A model generated the notes under the pieces. That model was not told where the DNA came from. It ran no database searches and worked only from the letters and a program-made list of their open reading frames with translations. A DNA stretch of 64,000 bases, from NCBI GenBank assembly GCA_039720395.1, contig CM077826.1, forward strand, positions 39,246,087 through 39,310,086. The letters run 5' to 3'. This document shows positions 33,201 through 44,954 of this stretch, in pieces. Within the stretch, counting starts at the first letter, position 1; the number at the start of each line of letters is the position of its first letter. Source of the stretch: Liquidambar formosana (taxonomy: Eukaryota > Streptophyta > Magnoliopsida > Saxifragales > Altingiaceae). Both the position numbers and the translations under genes were made by a program.

Positions 33201-36200
33201 TGTTAATTCAAGGTGATGGATTTATGCCTTCAACACTATGTAAATTTTTTTGAATTGTTAATTTCAATTTGGACACCCAAATAGGCCCTTATCTACTATA
33301 GAGTATTGCTTGAATGTTTTGCATATATGCTTTGTTGCAATTGTAAACTTATGGAGTTTAACTTGTGGCAATTAGTGCTATATTACTTTTATTGCTTTTG
33401 GCATCATTGCATATGGTTGATTTGGATGCATACTTCCACAGTATTCTAATGTTTTTGTATAATTTGGTTATGCTTGCAAACATAAGGATGATATTTCATG
33501 AATAATTTAAACCATTTTTCATCTTTTGCTATAGGCGACATGAATATAAAGTATGCAAGTTTGTTTTTAGGATACACAAGATGCTCATTATCCACATCCT
33601 ATGACAAATAACTTGACCTACCCAATCTAACCTGATCTAACTTGAGTTTGGGTTGGAATGGTCTTTGAACAGTATTTTTAACCCTTTTGGTTGGGCTAGA
33701 TGGCCACGGACCTGTTTGAGGTGCGATCCTACTTACTTAGACAACCATACGCTTATCCAATGTTGTTTTAACTCATTCCCTTAAAGTCATCTTCTATATT
33801 TAATTTTTGGATTTATTTTTCGAAATTTTTCCAAGCTCTGACTTGCTTGTTGTGGTTGAATATATTTATTTGGGGGTTTTAGATGTAATGTGTGCTCAAT
33901 TGATTGTTAAGTTGGAAAAGAAGTGAGCAGATCTTGTTCTTTTTTTCACAAATGACTGCTTAATTCCATTTGAGTGGAACTATACCAGCCAAATGTTGTT
34001 GCATATTTAAAGGTTAGAGCGAAAAGGTAGAGAGAGAAGCTCTCGGCGCATGTTAGAATCTTTTTTTAGCTTGCTATCGTGCGCCTCGATTTCCCATTAA
34101 GTATTCCATCTTTGTTCAGATCTACATTACTATCTTGCGTCGGGTTTCTCTGCTCCATTCCCCTCCATCGGATCGGAGGGGACTGGATCTTCTACTAAAT
34201 TCTGGTTCTAGGTTTTGTAGATGTTTGCAGCTCTTGCAACATCCGGATCTGTTTGCAGTCCTCGCGAGTTTCCGGTAGAGGTCAGTTGAAGTTATCTGAG
34301 TCGGTGACGTTAGGGTTCTCGTTCGCGACGACGATTTGAATAACTCCTTCTCTCTAATATGAGAGTCAAGAGAGTGTTCCAGGTTGAAGATAAAACTTTC
34401 GAAATAGTGCTGGAAGATGAAGACGGGTAGATTTTTGCGAATCACAGAGAGGGGCAGAGGGTTTACAAATAGCATTTTCCTTGAGAGGGTTTTTGTGCAA
34501 AAGCTGAGAGATTTCATCTCCTCTTTTCTATTGCATGGTAAGGGTAAGAAGATTTATTGGAAAGAGCAAGGTTCGTATAGAGAAGTGGTTGCGATGATGA
34601 GATCGAATAACAGAGGCAAAGCGATTTTCATCTCAGAATGTGTTTATAGGGGAAACAAAAATTTTTTGGTGATCATTCCAGAAGGTGTAGGTGCTTGTGG
34701 ATGGGAGTCTCTATACGAAGCACTAAATGTGTGCTTGAAATCTATGAATAATTTGGCGAAGACTGTAGATAAGATGGCGGTAGGGTTGGTTGATCTTAGA
34801 AACAAATTGTTTCTATTAGCAGCTAGGGGCTTGATCTATCTTTGAGAGGGGAATGTAAGGTAGAAGCCCAGGCGAATCGTATTGTTTTCAAGCCAAACAT
34901 TAGGGATGTCAAAAATCGCGCTGATTTCTTGAAAACTTGTCTGGTGGGGAGATTTGACGGCTTTGGGGGTTCTATATCTGATGTAGAGATATGGGCTGCG
35001 AAGACTTGGGGGGTAACGGCTGGAGTGAAAGTACACATAATACCTGATGGTCTTCTTCTATTCTGTTTCCCTTCTGAGGAGGAAAGCTTAAGAGTTTTGA
35101 ATACAGGTAGTCGTCATAAGGGAGAAGCGTTGCTGCAACTTGATCGATGGGGAAACAGAGTGGGGTGTATGGGAATTACTTCAACGGAGGGGTCTCGGTG
35201 GATTCAAATTCTGGGTATGCCTGTTCACCTTTGGAGCTGGGATCTGTTCAAATCCATTGGAGACTTTTGTGGAGGTTATATAGATACTGATATTGATTTG
35301 GAAGGGCGATGGGATAGAGTTAGGGTGTTGGTGAAGAATGAAGCTACCATCCCTAATTTTGTCGATGTAGCAGCTCATGAGGTTTGCTACAGAGTTCAGA
35401 TTTTTTAGAAGAAGGAGCCGATCATTTTGTCAATGGTTGATGAAAGGGTGAAGCGTAGACAAGTGGTAGATAAAGGAAAGGGGGTGTTGAGGGAGGGAGG
35501 CAGGGGTCGAGATTTTCAGCACTATGATGGAGGACGCAGAGCGATAGGTAGGAGATGGGTGGAGAGCCACGCGCGGTGGAAGAGAGTGGGTAAGAATAGT
35601 TTGGTTGGTGGAGAGTGGACACGTGGTGGTAGAGGAGTGGATGGAATAGGGGTGGTTGTTGAGCCTTCTGTGTCTAATGTCGGAGGCTTGAATTTTGAAC
35701 GGGAGAGTTGTTACCCGTGAAGAGGCACGTGGGAGAGAGGAGGTCATTAATCAGATTGGGCCTGCTGGAATTGGGCCTTTTGATTCTAGTCTCTCTTTGG
35801 TTAATACCCAGGATGGGTTGGAGAAGGTTGGGCCATCTATTAATAGAATTGAAACAGATTGGTTGCTTTCTGAGGGATGTGTTTCGGGTCAGAAGCCCAG
35901 GGAGGAGGCTAAGGTGTGTCATGAAATTCTAGGCAGTTCACTACAGCTAACAGGGGATGCTTTGGTTGAGGCAGCAGATAGGTGTAAGAATATTCCTAAC
36001 CTCTCTTATGGGCAGGATGGGGCTTTTGATGTTCTGATGTCTGGGCAAATCACTTGGAGGCCTGAAGAAGCTAGTGGTGAGGAGACAGACAAAAGCTGGT
36101 CGGAAAGTTCAGAAGTTTTGGAACCTCTGAATTGCTTACCTGTGGCAATATTACACCCTGGTGAGTTGTTAAGTCCTATGCATAGCGCTTCTGATTCAGA

Positions 36201-39200
36201 ATTTTTATTGTTGGAGGAGAATGAGAAGGATGCAGAAATCTCTGACTGGGTAAAATCTAAAAGTAAAAAACTCAATAGAGTGTTGGGTTTATCTTATGGA
36301 GAGTTTGAAGATAATTTTATTGACCTGCTGTCACGAATAGAAAAAAGGAGGAGTGTATCAGGTGTTAATTCTCTTAGAAAATGTTTGATTAGCCCACGTG
36401 AGAGAAGAATGAGGGAACTTAAAAAACTGGAGTTTGCTATTAATTATGAAGGCAGAGGAGGAAATGGGGAATCGTCAGCAGGGAAGAGGAAGGGCAGAAA
36501 TCTGGAACTCATTGCTTTATGAAGATTCGTATTCTTTCATGGAATGTTAGAGGTTTGAATAGTAGAGAGCGTAGGAGAAGAATTAGGTCTTCCCTAAAGA
36601 AATGGAGGGTTGATATTGTGGTTTTTCAAGAATCAAAGATTAAGTGTATGAGTAGGGAGATGGTTAGAGATTTATGGCCCGGTAATTTTATTGATTGGGT
36701 CTCTTTGGAGGCTAGGGGTACGGCAGGAGGGATTATAATGTTGTGGGATCGTAGAGTTGTGTCTAAAATTGATGAGACTAAAGGGGTATTTTCTATTTCT
36801 TGTTTCTTTAAAAATGTTGTGGATGGTTTCGAGTGGGTGTTGTCGGGGGTTTATGGACCCAATGAAGACTCTTTAAGAGGTTCTTTGTGGGCAGAACTTG
36901 AAGAAGTGAAAATTAAATGGGTGGATCCTTGGTGTATTACTGGTGACTTTAATGTTGTTAGAGCCCCTAATGAAAAGAAAGGTTGTTTATTTTCCAATTC
37001 GGCTATGAGAATGTTCTCGCATTTTATTGAATCAAATGAGTTGATTGATCCTCCCTTAGTGGGTGGATGGTTCACTTGGTCAAACAATCGTGAGGTGCCT
37101 TCTTTATCCCGACTTGATAGATTTTTTTTCTCAACGGCATGGGAGGAGCATTTTCCAAGGGTTATGCAAGGGACTTTGCCAAGGCCTTTATCAGATCATA
37201 TTCCCCTGATTCTTGACAGTGAAGGAGTGAGGCATGGGGTGGGCCCGTTTCGTTTTGAAAATATGTGGCTTGAAGTGGAGGGTTTTGTGGATCTTGTTAA
37301 TGATTGGTGGAATGCTTTTAATTTTGAGGGTTCTCCTAGCTATGTGTTTGCAAAGAAGTTAAAAGCTTTGAAGGAGGAATTAAAAAGGTGGAATAAGGAA
37401 GTTTTTGGGAATTTGGATGCGCTTAAAGATAGGTTCCTTCAACAAATTCATGCTTTAGATGAGAAGGAAGGTATTTCTGATCTGTCGGAGGAGGATAAAA
37501 TTAGAAGGATGGAAGCTAAATCAGAATTTTCAAGAATTGCTAGACTTGAAGAGATTTGTTGGAGGCAAAAGTCTAGAGCCTTGTGGTTGAAAGAAGGCGA
37601 TAGAAACACTAAGTTTTTCCATCGTGTTGCTAATGCTCATAAAAGAAGAAATTTTATTGGAAAGTTGAAAGTTCATGGGGAGATGGTGGATGAGGAGTCT
37701 ATTTTTGCTAAGGAAATTGTGGAATACTATGAAAATCTTTTTTGTGAGGAAGAGGACACAAGACCTCTTTTAGATGGGGTGGGATTTCTAGAGCTAAGTC
37801 AAGAGGAGGCTGATTGCTTGGAGTGTGCTTTTGAGGAAAAGGAAATATGGGAGGTTTTGTGTGATTTAAATGGTGATAAAGTGCCTGGGCCAGATGGGAT
37901 GACTCTAGCCTTTTTCAAAAAGTGTTGGAGTGTTATTAAAGGGGATCTTTTGAAGGTCTTTGAGGAGTTTTTTTTAAGAGCTAAATTGAAGAAGAGTATT
38001 AATGCTACTTTTATCGCCCTTATTCCTAAGAAGGGGGAGGTTGTTGAAGTTGGTGGTTTTAGGCCTATTTCTCTATTAGGTAGTGTTTATAAGATTATTG
38101 CTAAGACTCTAGCCGGTAGGCTTAGCAAGGTGGTGGGGAAACTTATTTCGTCTTCCCAATTTGCGTTCATTAAAGGAAGACAAATTCTTGATGCGGTGCT
38201 TGTGGCTAATGAATGTGTGGACTCTAGAAAAAGAAGTGGGGATTTGGGTATTTTGTGCAAAATGGACTTGGCAAAAGCTTATGATCATGTTAATTGGAAC
38301 TTCCTCATTTACCTTCTTCGTCGTGTGGGTTTTGGTTTAAAGTGGCAAAAATGGATTGCTTGGTGTATTTCCTCCCCTTCCTTTTCGGTGCTTGTAAATG
38401 GTTCTTCTTATGGTTTTTTTCAAGGTTCTAGAGGGCTTCGATAAGGGGATCCTCTTTCCCCTCTACTCTTCATTATTGTGATGGAAGCATTGAGTAAGCT
38501 TACCTTTAAGGCTTATGAGGAGCATCTATTGGAGGGCTTTATGGTGAATGGAGGAGGGGGAGAAGGTGGAGTTATTTCTCACTTGCTTTTTGCTGATGAT
38601 GCATTATTCTTTTGTGGGTCTAGTAATGAGCAACTTAGATATCTAAGGTTGGTTCTCCTATTTTTTGAAGCGGTTTCGGGTTTGAAAGTCAATCTTGGTA
38701 AGAGTGAGATCATCACTATTGGTCATATTAACAATATTAATGAGCTTTCCTCTAATCTCAATTGTAAAGTAGGGAGTTTGCCTATCACTTACCTTGGTCT
38801 ACCACTTGGTGCTAATTACAAGGAAGTCAAAGTTTGGGATCCGGTCCTTGAGAAGATTGAGAGAAGACTTAGTGGGTGGAAAAAAGGGTATCTTTCTAAA
38901 GGTGGCAAGCTTATCTTGATTCGGTGCTCTCTTGCTAGTATCCCAATTTATTTTATGTCCATCTTTAAAATTCCCAAATCGGTTGCATTAAGAATTGAGA
39001 AGCTTCAAAGAGATTTTCTTTGGAATGGTTTAATGGGGAGTTGGAGTATCATCTTGTTAATTGGAACATGGTTTGCTTACCAAAGGTTCACGGGGGATTA
39101 GGTATTAAATCTATATCCAATATGAATCAAGCGCTTCTTGCTAAGTGGTTATGGAGGTTTGGGGTAGGTCAACAAGGTTTATGGAGAGATGTTATTTTAT

Positions 39201-42200
39201 GGAAGTATGGGACAAGGGAAGGGGAGTGGTGGACTAAGAGGTGTAGTAGGTCTCATGGTACCAGTTTATGGAAAGCAATTATGTTAGACTTTGATACTTT
39301 CTTCGAAGTAACAAGGTTTAAAGTAGGAAGGGGGGATAGAATTAAATTTTGGAAAGATAAGTGGTGTGGTTCTAGGCCCCTCATGGTGGAATTCCCTTCT
39401 TTGTTTGAAATTGCGGTCAATAAAGAAGCGTGGATTGTGGACTACTTTGTGGATGGAGGGGTTGGTGGTAGGGTTTTTTGGAATATCCCTTTTGGTCGAA
39501 ATTTTAATGATTGGGAGTTGGAGAATGTAATGAATTTTTTTCAAATGCCTTATGGATGTAAGATTTCTTTGGAAGGGAATGACACCTTGTTGTGGGGTAA
39601 GGACCCTAAAGGTTTATTCTCGGTGAAATCTTTCGATTCTTTTTTGGGTTCCAACAGGGAGACTTTTCAACCGGCAAAGAACATTTGGATTCCCTTGGTG
39701 CCATCCAAGGTGGCTTTTTTCTTATGGTTAGTGGCACGCAACAAGTGCCTTACCATTGACAATTTGGTAGAATGAGATGGGAGTTACCTAATAGATGCAT
39801 TATGTGTAAAGAGGCGGCAGGAATCGGTGAACCACCTTTTCATTCATTGTGAGGTGGCAAGAAGTCTATGGGATCTAATTTTCAACCTTTTCGGCATTAA
39901 ATGGGTCTTGCCTAACTCTCCACATGATTTAATTGCGGGATGGTGGGTTTTTGGTGCTAAGAAAGATACCAAGGCTGTTTGGAGGATGGTTCCTCATGCT
40001 CTTTTTTGGTGCATTTGGAAAGAATGGAATTTGAGAACTTTTGAAGGAGAGGAGTCCTCTGTTGTGAAACTTAAAGCATCTTTGGTCAATTCTCTGTTTT
40101 GGTGGTTTTGTAATTACATGGGTGGTAGTAAACTTTCTTTTATATCTTTTGTCAACTCCCTGTATATGTAATGGGGTGGTGGGTTTTTTTTATGGTTCCC
40201 TTTTGAACATGGAACTTAGGTTTTTTTCTTCTGTATGTCTTATGTACGAAGGTTTAAATCTTTTTAATATACAATCATTACCTTATCAAAAAAAAAAAAA
40301 AAAAAAAAAATTTTTTTGTTGCATATTTTAGATAACACAACATATCCTTCATTTAGTTTAGTTTTGAATGATATTGTGTGGGCTTCTTATATTTTCAGCC
40401 GAGTTAATATTTTTATTTATATTATACCTTTTCATTTGTACCCTGATTTTTTGAACAGTAAGGCTGTTACTTGCCTAGCCTTTGGCATGGATGGAATTTT
40501 ATTGGTTTCTGGATCAGAGGATGGCATGATTCGAATTTGGGACACTAAAACCCATAACATCGTTCGCATTTTGAAACATGCTAAAGGTATTATCCAAACT
40601 ATCAGAAATATTGCTTAATTGTTTGCATGGGGTTGTTGCTAGATTAGTTTCATCAGTTAGTTTCCTATTTATTTGGACAGGCGTTTTTTATGCTGTTTAT
40701 GTTTGTTCCATCTCTTAACAAATGCTGGTCTTGTAATTAACATTGACTTACATTAGTGCAAGTTCCATTTGTTATCTTCAACTGATTATCTGTACTGTTC
40801 TTTGTTTTTACTTAAAACTTCTTTAGTTTGAAATTACAAAAAATTATATTATATGGTTGTTTCTTGATGTTTCTTGTTGGAGTGAAATTAGTTTCTTTTT
40901 ACCTTGTTTGGTTTGAAAAATCCAAAAGTGGGCTGCTCATAAGTAGATTTTTATTCATTATAAAGAAGTCAGATGTGTCACCTCAGGGAAATAATAATTT
41001 TAGTATTATTTGGATTAAACTGAAGTGATCCACTAAAATTCAATTTTAAAGTCACATTTATGGAATGATTAGTTTGTTTGAGAACCACCCAGAAATGTTG
41101 TTCATGTACATTAGATATGGATACTTCTTATGACCTTGCCCAGGAATCTGATTTCTTTTTTTCATGACTTGAATGATTTTAGCTTGATCTTCATTTTCTC
41201 CTTTATTTGGGGTTTTATTTTTGGTTTCCACAGGTATCTCATTTTATGTGTTTGCGGTGCTTTCTTATGTACTGTGCAGGTCCTGTGAACAATGTTCTTG
41301 TTTTTGAGCGACCACTCTTCAATCCTCGGACCTCACTCAATTCACAAGCTTCCTTAAGAAGACATGGGTCATTGTTACCACCTCCGCTTGATAAATATGC
41401 GAATTCCACAGATGAAAATTTAGACAGCAAGGCTGTCATTGGTCTCCAGTCTGCTTGCAATAGACCTCCAGATGCTTCATACCTCAGTTTTCACATGATC
41501 AATAGTCAAATTAAAGAGCTTCAGGTTTTCAATTTCTTAACACGCATTCTTGATCCATTTTAGTAATGTAAACTTTATCCTTGTTAAATGGTCATTATTA
41601 TATATTTGTTCTAGACATAGTAAGTTAGTAACCAATGGATTTTGTTTTGTGTTTTTGTTTTTGGTTATCGCGTTTGGTCATGCGCACCATGATCGATAGC
41701 TGTGATTTGTGTCACACATGAATTTTTGTGCTAGATGTCATGCAGTTAAACATTTTTGTATACATACATATGAAATTTTATGTTTATTTTCTTTGTAATT
41801 AGCACCATTTTTTTATTCTTTTATTTCTTATTAATATAATAGGGAATTAACGTGAATGATGCTAATGCTTCAAAATCTAATTGACTTACAAATATACGCT
41901 GTTCTTCTTCTTCTTCTTTATTTTTACTTTTTAAATATCAAATAAAATTTTCATTTGTTTGGATATGTTGTTTACAAATGCCAGTTCCTTCACTACATGG
42001 AAAGTAACATTGATGACTAATGAATTTATTGCAATTCCTATCTTGATGACTAAAAAAATATAAAAATGAGAGGGTTTAAATTCATGTTCTTTGGGGTGTG
42101 GTATGTGTTGCAAATTCTGGAAAATAAAAAGTATGAAAATTTCCTCAGGTGATTTTTGTCAAGGGCTGTTAAACTGTCAAGTATATTATTGTGTCAAAAG

Positions 42201-42263
42201 TCAAATATTGCCGTCTTTCACTGTACGGCAGACAAAAAATCTAATACTGATCTCCTTTATCAA

Positions 42264-42298
<35 letters not shown>

Positions 42299-43276
42299 CT
42301 GATCTGTTCAATTCGTTATTGCTTTATACTATTCTGTAATAAGATTAGAGAGATGTTATATCACTTTATAAGTAGAAAATATGGCCTGTATGCGTCCATT
42401 GATGCAGGGGATTTTCTTCCCCCCCCCCCCTTCTCTCAATGCTCATAGAAAAATGGGAAAATTTGTACAATCTAAAAACAATGGTCTGAAATTTCCTAGT
42501 ATATTTTTATTCTATCTATCTTGATACTTTTGATATGATATCTATTGAAATTCCAAAGTTAATGGGACATCTGTGACATATCATCTAAAAACGTTTATGA
42601 AAGGTCATTACATGTAATACGTTTGGAATATATATCTATTATGGTAGTTATTCTGTCAGTTTGTGGTTTATTATGGTATTCTCATCATGCATAAGAATCC
42701 AAATTACTTAGCTGAATTTAACTCAACTCAACAAATCCATGTTCCCACTAATGAGGTTTAGCTATATTTATCCAAGATGATTGTATCGACCAAGCTTTCA
42801 AATTCTAAGGATTTGTGGCTATTGGCCAGCCACAACCCTCCTTTCCAGACTTGGTTTTGGTTGTCTAAATTTAGACAGTAAATGCAACATAGGTAGAGTT
42901 ACACAACCTAAGTTACAAAATAAAAGAATATTGTTGACTATGTCAAGATAACCCTATATGGTGTAAGTCATAGTATTCATATTGGAAGGTGAATGTTGGT
43001 CAACCAAAGTGCGAATTGACCTTCTGTAATATTTATTGAACCTTATTGAGTTGATTCTTGAGGAACTTGCATTGCAATATCGTTCTTCTTTATTTTGTCT
43101 AGTCTTGTTCTTTGTGAAAGGATGAAACATAATGAGGTCTACTTTCTCATGCTCAAAAAAGAACTGAGGGCATGAACCGTGCACATGGTTTTTTTGTCAC
43201 AAATTGATTGGCAATTTTCCATTTATGGATGTAGCTTTGTTCAAATTGCTGAGTTCGCAGCTGACTTTGAAGAAAC

Positions 43277-43307
<31 letters not shown>

Positions 43308-44418
43308 CAGTTCTTTGTTTTTTGTTTTAATTATTAGGCCAAATTTCACTGATTTTAGCTGAATTGCCAAGTTACTGATCAGAGCTTTGAGCCAAATTAA
43401 TAAATAGTTTAAATGGAAGTAATTCTGCTTTTTGGTTGAATTTTCACCCAAAATTTTGCATAATTTCGTTTAAGGTGCAGGTTAGAGAATCCGAATTTGG
43501 CCCTCTTATCATTAAATTTAAAAACCATGATCACTATAGTAATAATTATTACATGTCGAAAATGTAGAACGACTATAATATTGTGTTCGGTCTATCGTAT
43601 TGTTAAGATTTAGATTTTTCTTTTTCTTTTTCTTTTTGAGATTTATGCTTTAAAAGGTTTTTGTGAAAAGATATTTCATTCAAAAATTTCTGACAAAAGT
43701 TGACTTTTATATTTGATATAAAATTCAATGTTATTCAATGTACCTCAAATAGATAGAATGGCAAGGTATAAATTACGAGCGAATTTTGTTGTTTTGTACT
43801 TTCTTTCTGATCCATCGGAGAAGTCTAACTGCTAATTTGAATGGTAACTCCCAAGAGCTCTGCTCTTGGGAGTCACTTTTACCTCCCTTGAGTTGTTCTT
43901 TTTGTTGGTTTTTGAGTAGGCAGTCAGGGCTTTTGTTTTCGGTTTGCTCTGCCTTTACTATGTCGTGAGGGCTTTTATTTTTCTTTTGCTGTGACCTTTA
44001 TTTTACTGCTTGTGCTGGGTTGTTGGGTCCCCTTGTTGGACTCCTTGTCCAATTTGTACTCATTCTTTTGATTAATACAATTGTCTATTATCAAAAAAAT
44101 TTGAATGGTAACAATTAAGTGGTCATGATTTTTATCTAAAAACATGTAAAACTGATTTTCTATTATTCTCTTCTTGCAAATGAATAGTCTTCCATGCACC
44201 TGAAATTCTTCTCTGACCTTTGTTTTGCGCCTTATATTCAGCAACAAGGATCTGCTGCTGCCGCTGATATGGAGATGGAGAGACTAAAGCTCGATTGCAA
44301 AAAATCTATGCAAATGGTCCAACAATGGAAGAAAATGTATGAAAACTTGCACCAATTCTGCGTAAGTGAGCTTCTGAGTGGAGATCAAGCTGGAGGTTGC
44401 ATGGGAAACTTGACCTGA
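30284..44418 (+). CDS. RID3: WD40 protein, ROOT INITIATION DEFECTIVE 3 / WDR18 / Ipi3 type
   Basis: Eight exons join in frame to 449 aa: 30284-30487, 30603-30716, 30857-30990, 31124-31271, 32684-32883, 40459-40586, 41280-41524, 44242-44418. WD repeats show in YIIGGGLSGYIYFWE, LLISGAEDGSVRVWS, IIVSASEDRTCKVWS, VFYAGSRDGKIYIA and LLVSGSEDGMIRIWD. The C-terminal part (about 395-435) is a predicted coiled coil with repeated Met/Lys/Leu. The WDR18/Ipi3 family works in the Rix1 complex for ITS2 processing and 60S maturation. In Arabidopsis, RID3 affects shoot meristem formation in culture. The start is the first ATG in a frame that runs directly into the WD region. Intron 5 is 7575 bp because it holds a LINE and a MITE; intron 7 is 2717 bp and holds a LINE tail. 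A hAT element ends 170 bp upstream of the ATG. All exons appear intact. Confidence 0.9.
32987..33288. mobile_element. Tourist-like (PIF/Harbinger) MITE, 302 bp, RID3 intron 5
   Basis: TTA duplications (32984-32986 and 33289-33291) flank inverted ends: GGGCCTATTTGGGTGTCCAA at the left, with the reverse complement of the right end matching for about 37 bp with a few mismatches. There is no coding capacity. The 3-bp TTA target and the small size fit PIF/Harbinger MITEs. Confidence 0.88.
34417..36522 (+). pseudogene. LINE ORF1 (DUF4283-like nucleic-acid-binding protein), broken
   Basis: The reading frame is split over three frames: 34417-34845, 34842-35408 and 35695-36522, plus a possible earlier start at 34358 that meets TAG. 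The middle part contains WIQILGMPVHLWSWDLFKSI and GDFCGGYIDTD, the hallmark of the DUF4283 domain in plant L1 ORF1 proteins. The last part is acidic and ends in a basic segment, overlapping the ORF2 start by ATGA at 36519. Several stops and shifts make it non-functional. Confidence 0.82.
36519..40171 (+). pseudogene. LINE ORF2 (APE endonuclease + reverse transcriptase), broken
   Basis: Domain order is: APE endonuclease starting MKIRILSWNVRGLNS; linker; reverse transcriptase with VPGPDGM, FRPISLLGS, DLAKAYDHVNW (motif A), GLR*GDPLSPLLF (motif B) and LLFADDALFF (motif C, FADD catalytic pair); then a zf-RVT-type tail with PSKVAFFLWL and NHLFIHCEVARSLW. The frame is broken by TAA at 38442-38444, where the family has Gln (CAA), by a frameshift near 39,030 and by another near 39,775. 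Up to the TAA the frame is fully open for 641 codons. Confidence 0.9.
42268..42295. repeat. (TA)n microsatellite, RID3 intron 7
   Basis: A TA run of about 28 bp follows an A-run within the intron. Confidence 0.85.
43849..44097 (+). mobile_element. 5'-truncated LINE 3' end (249 bp), RID3 intron 7
   Basis: A 15-bp duplication AATTTGAATGGTAAC flanks it (43834-43848 and 44098-44112). The end reads CTATTATCAAAAAA, much like the TTATCAAAA end of the large LINE, but the body differs. Only a 3'UTR-like sequence is left, as expected from incomplete target-primed reverse transcription. It ends about 140 bp before RID3 exon 8. Confidence 0.85.
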
Positions 44419-44644
44419 AACATAGCCATTCTGTTTCTGCAAACAGATTACAAGTTTTGTCGGTATAACTTTTTATTCAGGGTAATTCATATTTGGTCTG
44501 ATGAGATGCATAGTTTCTCTTTTTTGTTTTTGTTTTTTTATTCATTCTCCTTATTTCAGACATTTTTATTGAAATGCTAAAAATGATCCTATTATGCAAT
44601 GAAACAAAATCATTAAATGCTAATAATAAAATTATAAGTTACCC

Positions 44645-44825
44645 ACCCTTGGGTAGCCCAGTTGGTAAGGACGAACTTGTAATTGTGTGGTGAGGCGCAT
44701 GGTCTCGGGTTTGATTCTCTGCTAGGACAACCTAAGATTTAAGTGGGGGACATAGCGGTGGGTTGTTGTGCTAGTCTCTTTGGGGGTTTTGAACCCTTGT
44801 CCTGAAAAGTTCAAAAAAAAAAAAA
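44645..44825 (+). mobile_element. tRNA-derived SINE (~180 bp)
   Basis: The sequence GGGTAGCCCAGTTGGTAAGG contains a good RNA polymerase III box A (TAGCCCAGTTGG). A box B-like GGTTTGATTCT lies about 50 bp further on. The element ends in an A-run (44,812-44,825). The right flank is the start of the chimeric HAOX segment, so I could not identify a target duplication. Confidence 0.75.
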
Positions 44826-44918
44826 TCTCAGGTATATTTTGCTTTTTAATGAACCTTTTAATTACTGTTCTCTTTAACAGAGCAAAGGAGAAGAGACATG
44901 AAACATGGTAGTTATGGG

Positions 44919-44954
<36 letters not shown>

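Larger units (their letters stand above)
34009..40315 (+). mobile_element. L1-type LINE (~6.3 kb) inserted in RID3 intron 5
   Basis: The target duplication TTGTTGCATATTT occurs at 33996-34008 and 40316-40328. A 22-bp poly-A tail ends at 40,310, followed by five T's. The element has a 5'UTR (34,009 to about 34,357), a broken ORF1 and a broken ORF2 (endonuclease, reverse transcriptase, zinc-binding tail). It lies in the same orientation as the host gene. Near-complete length and the clear duplication suggest a fairly recent insertion, although ORF1 and ORF2 already carry several disabling changes. Confidence 0.93.

Noticed and set aside
35427..35720. 97-codon basic Gly/Arg-rich frame in the LINE
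   Set aside because: It is part of the broken LINE ORF1 and is not a separate gene.
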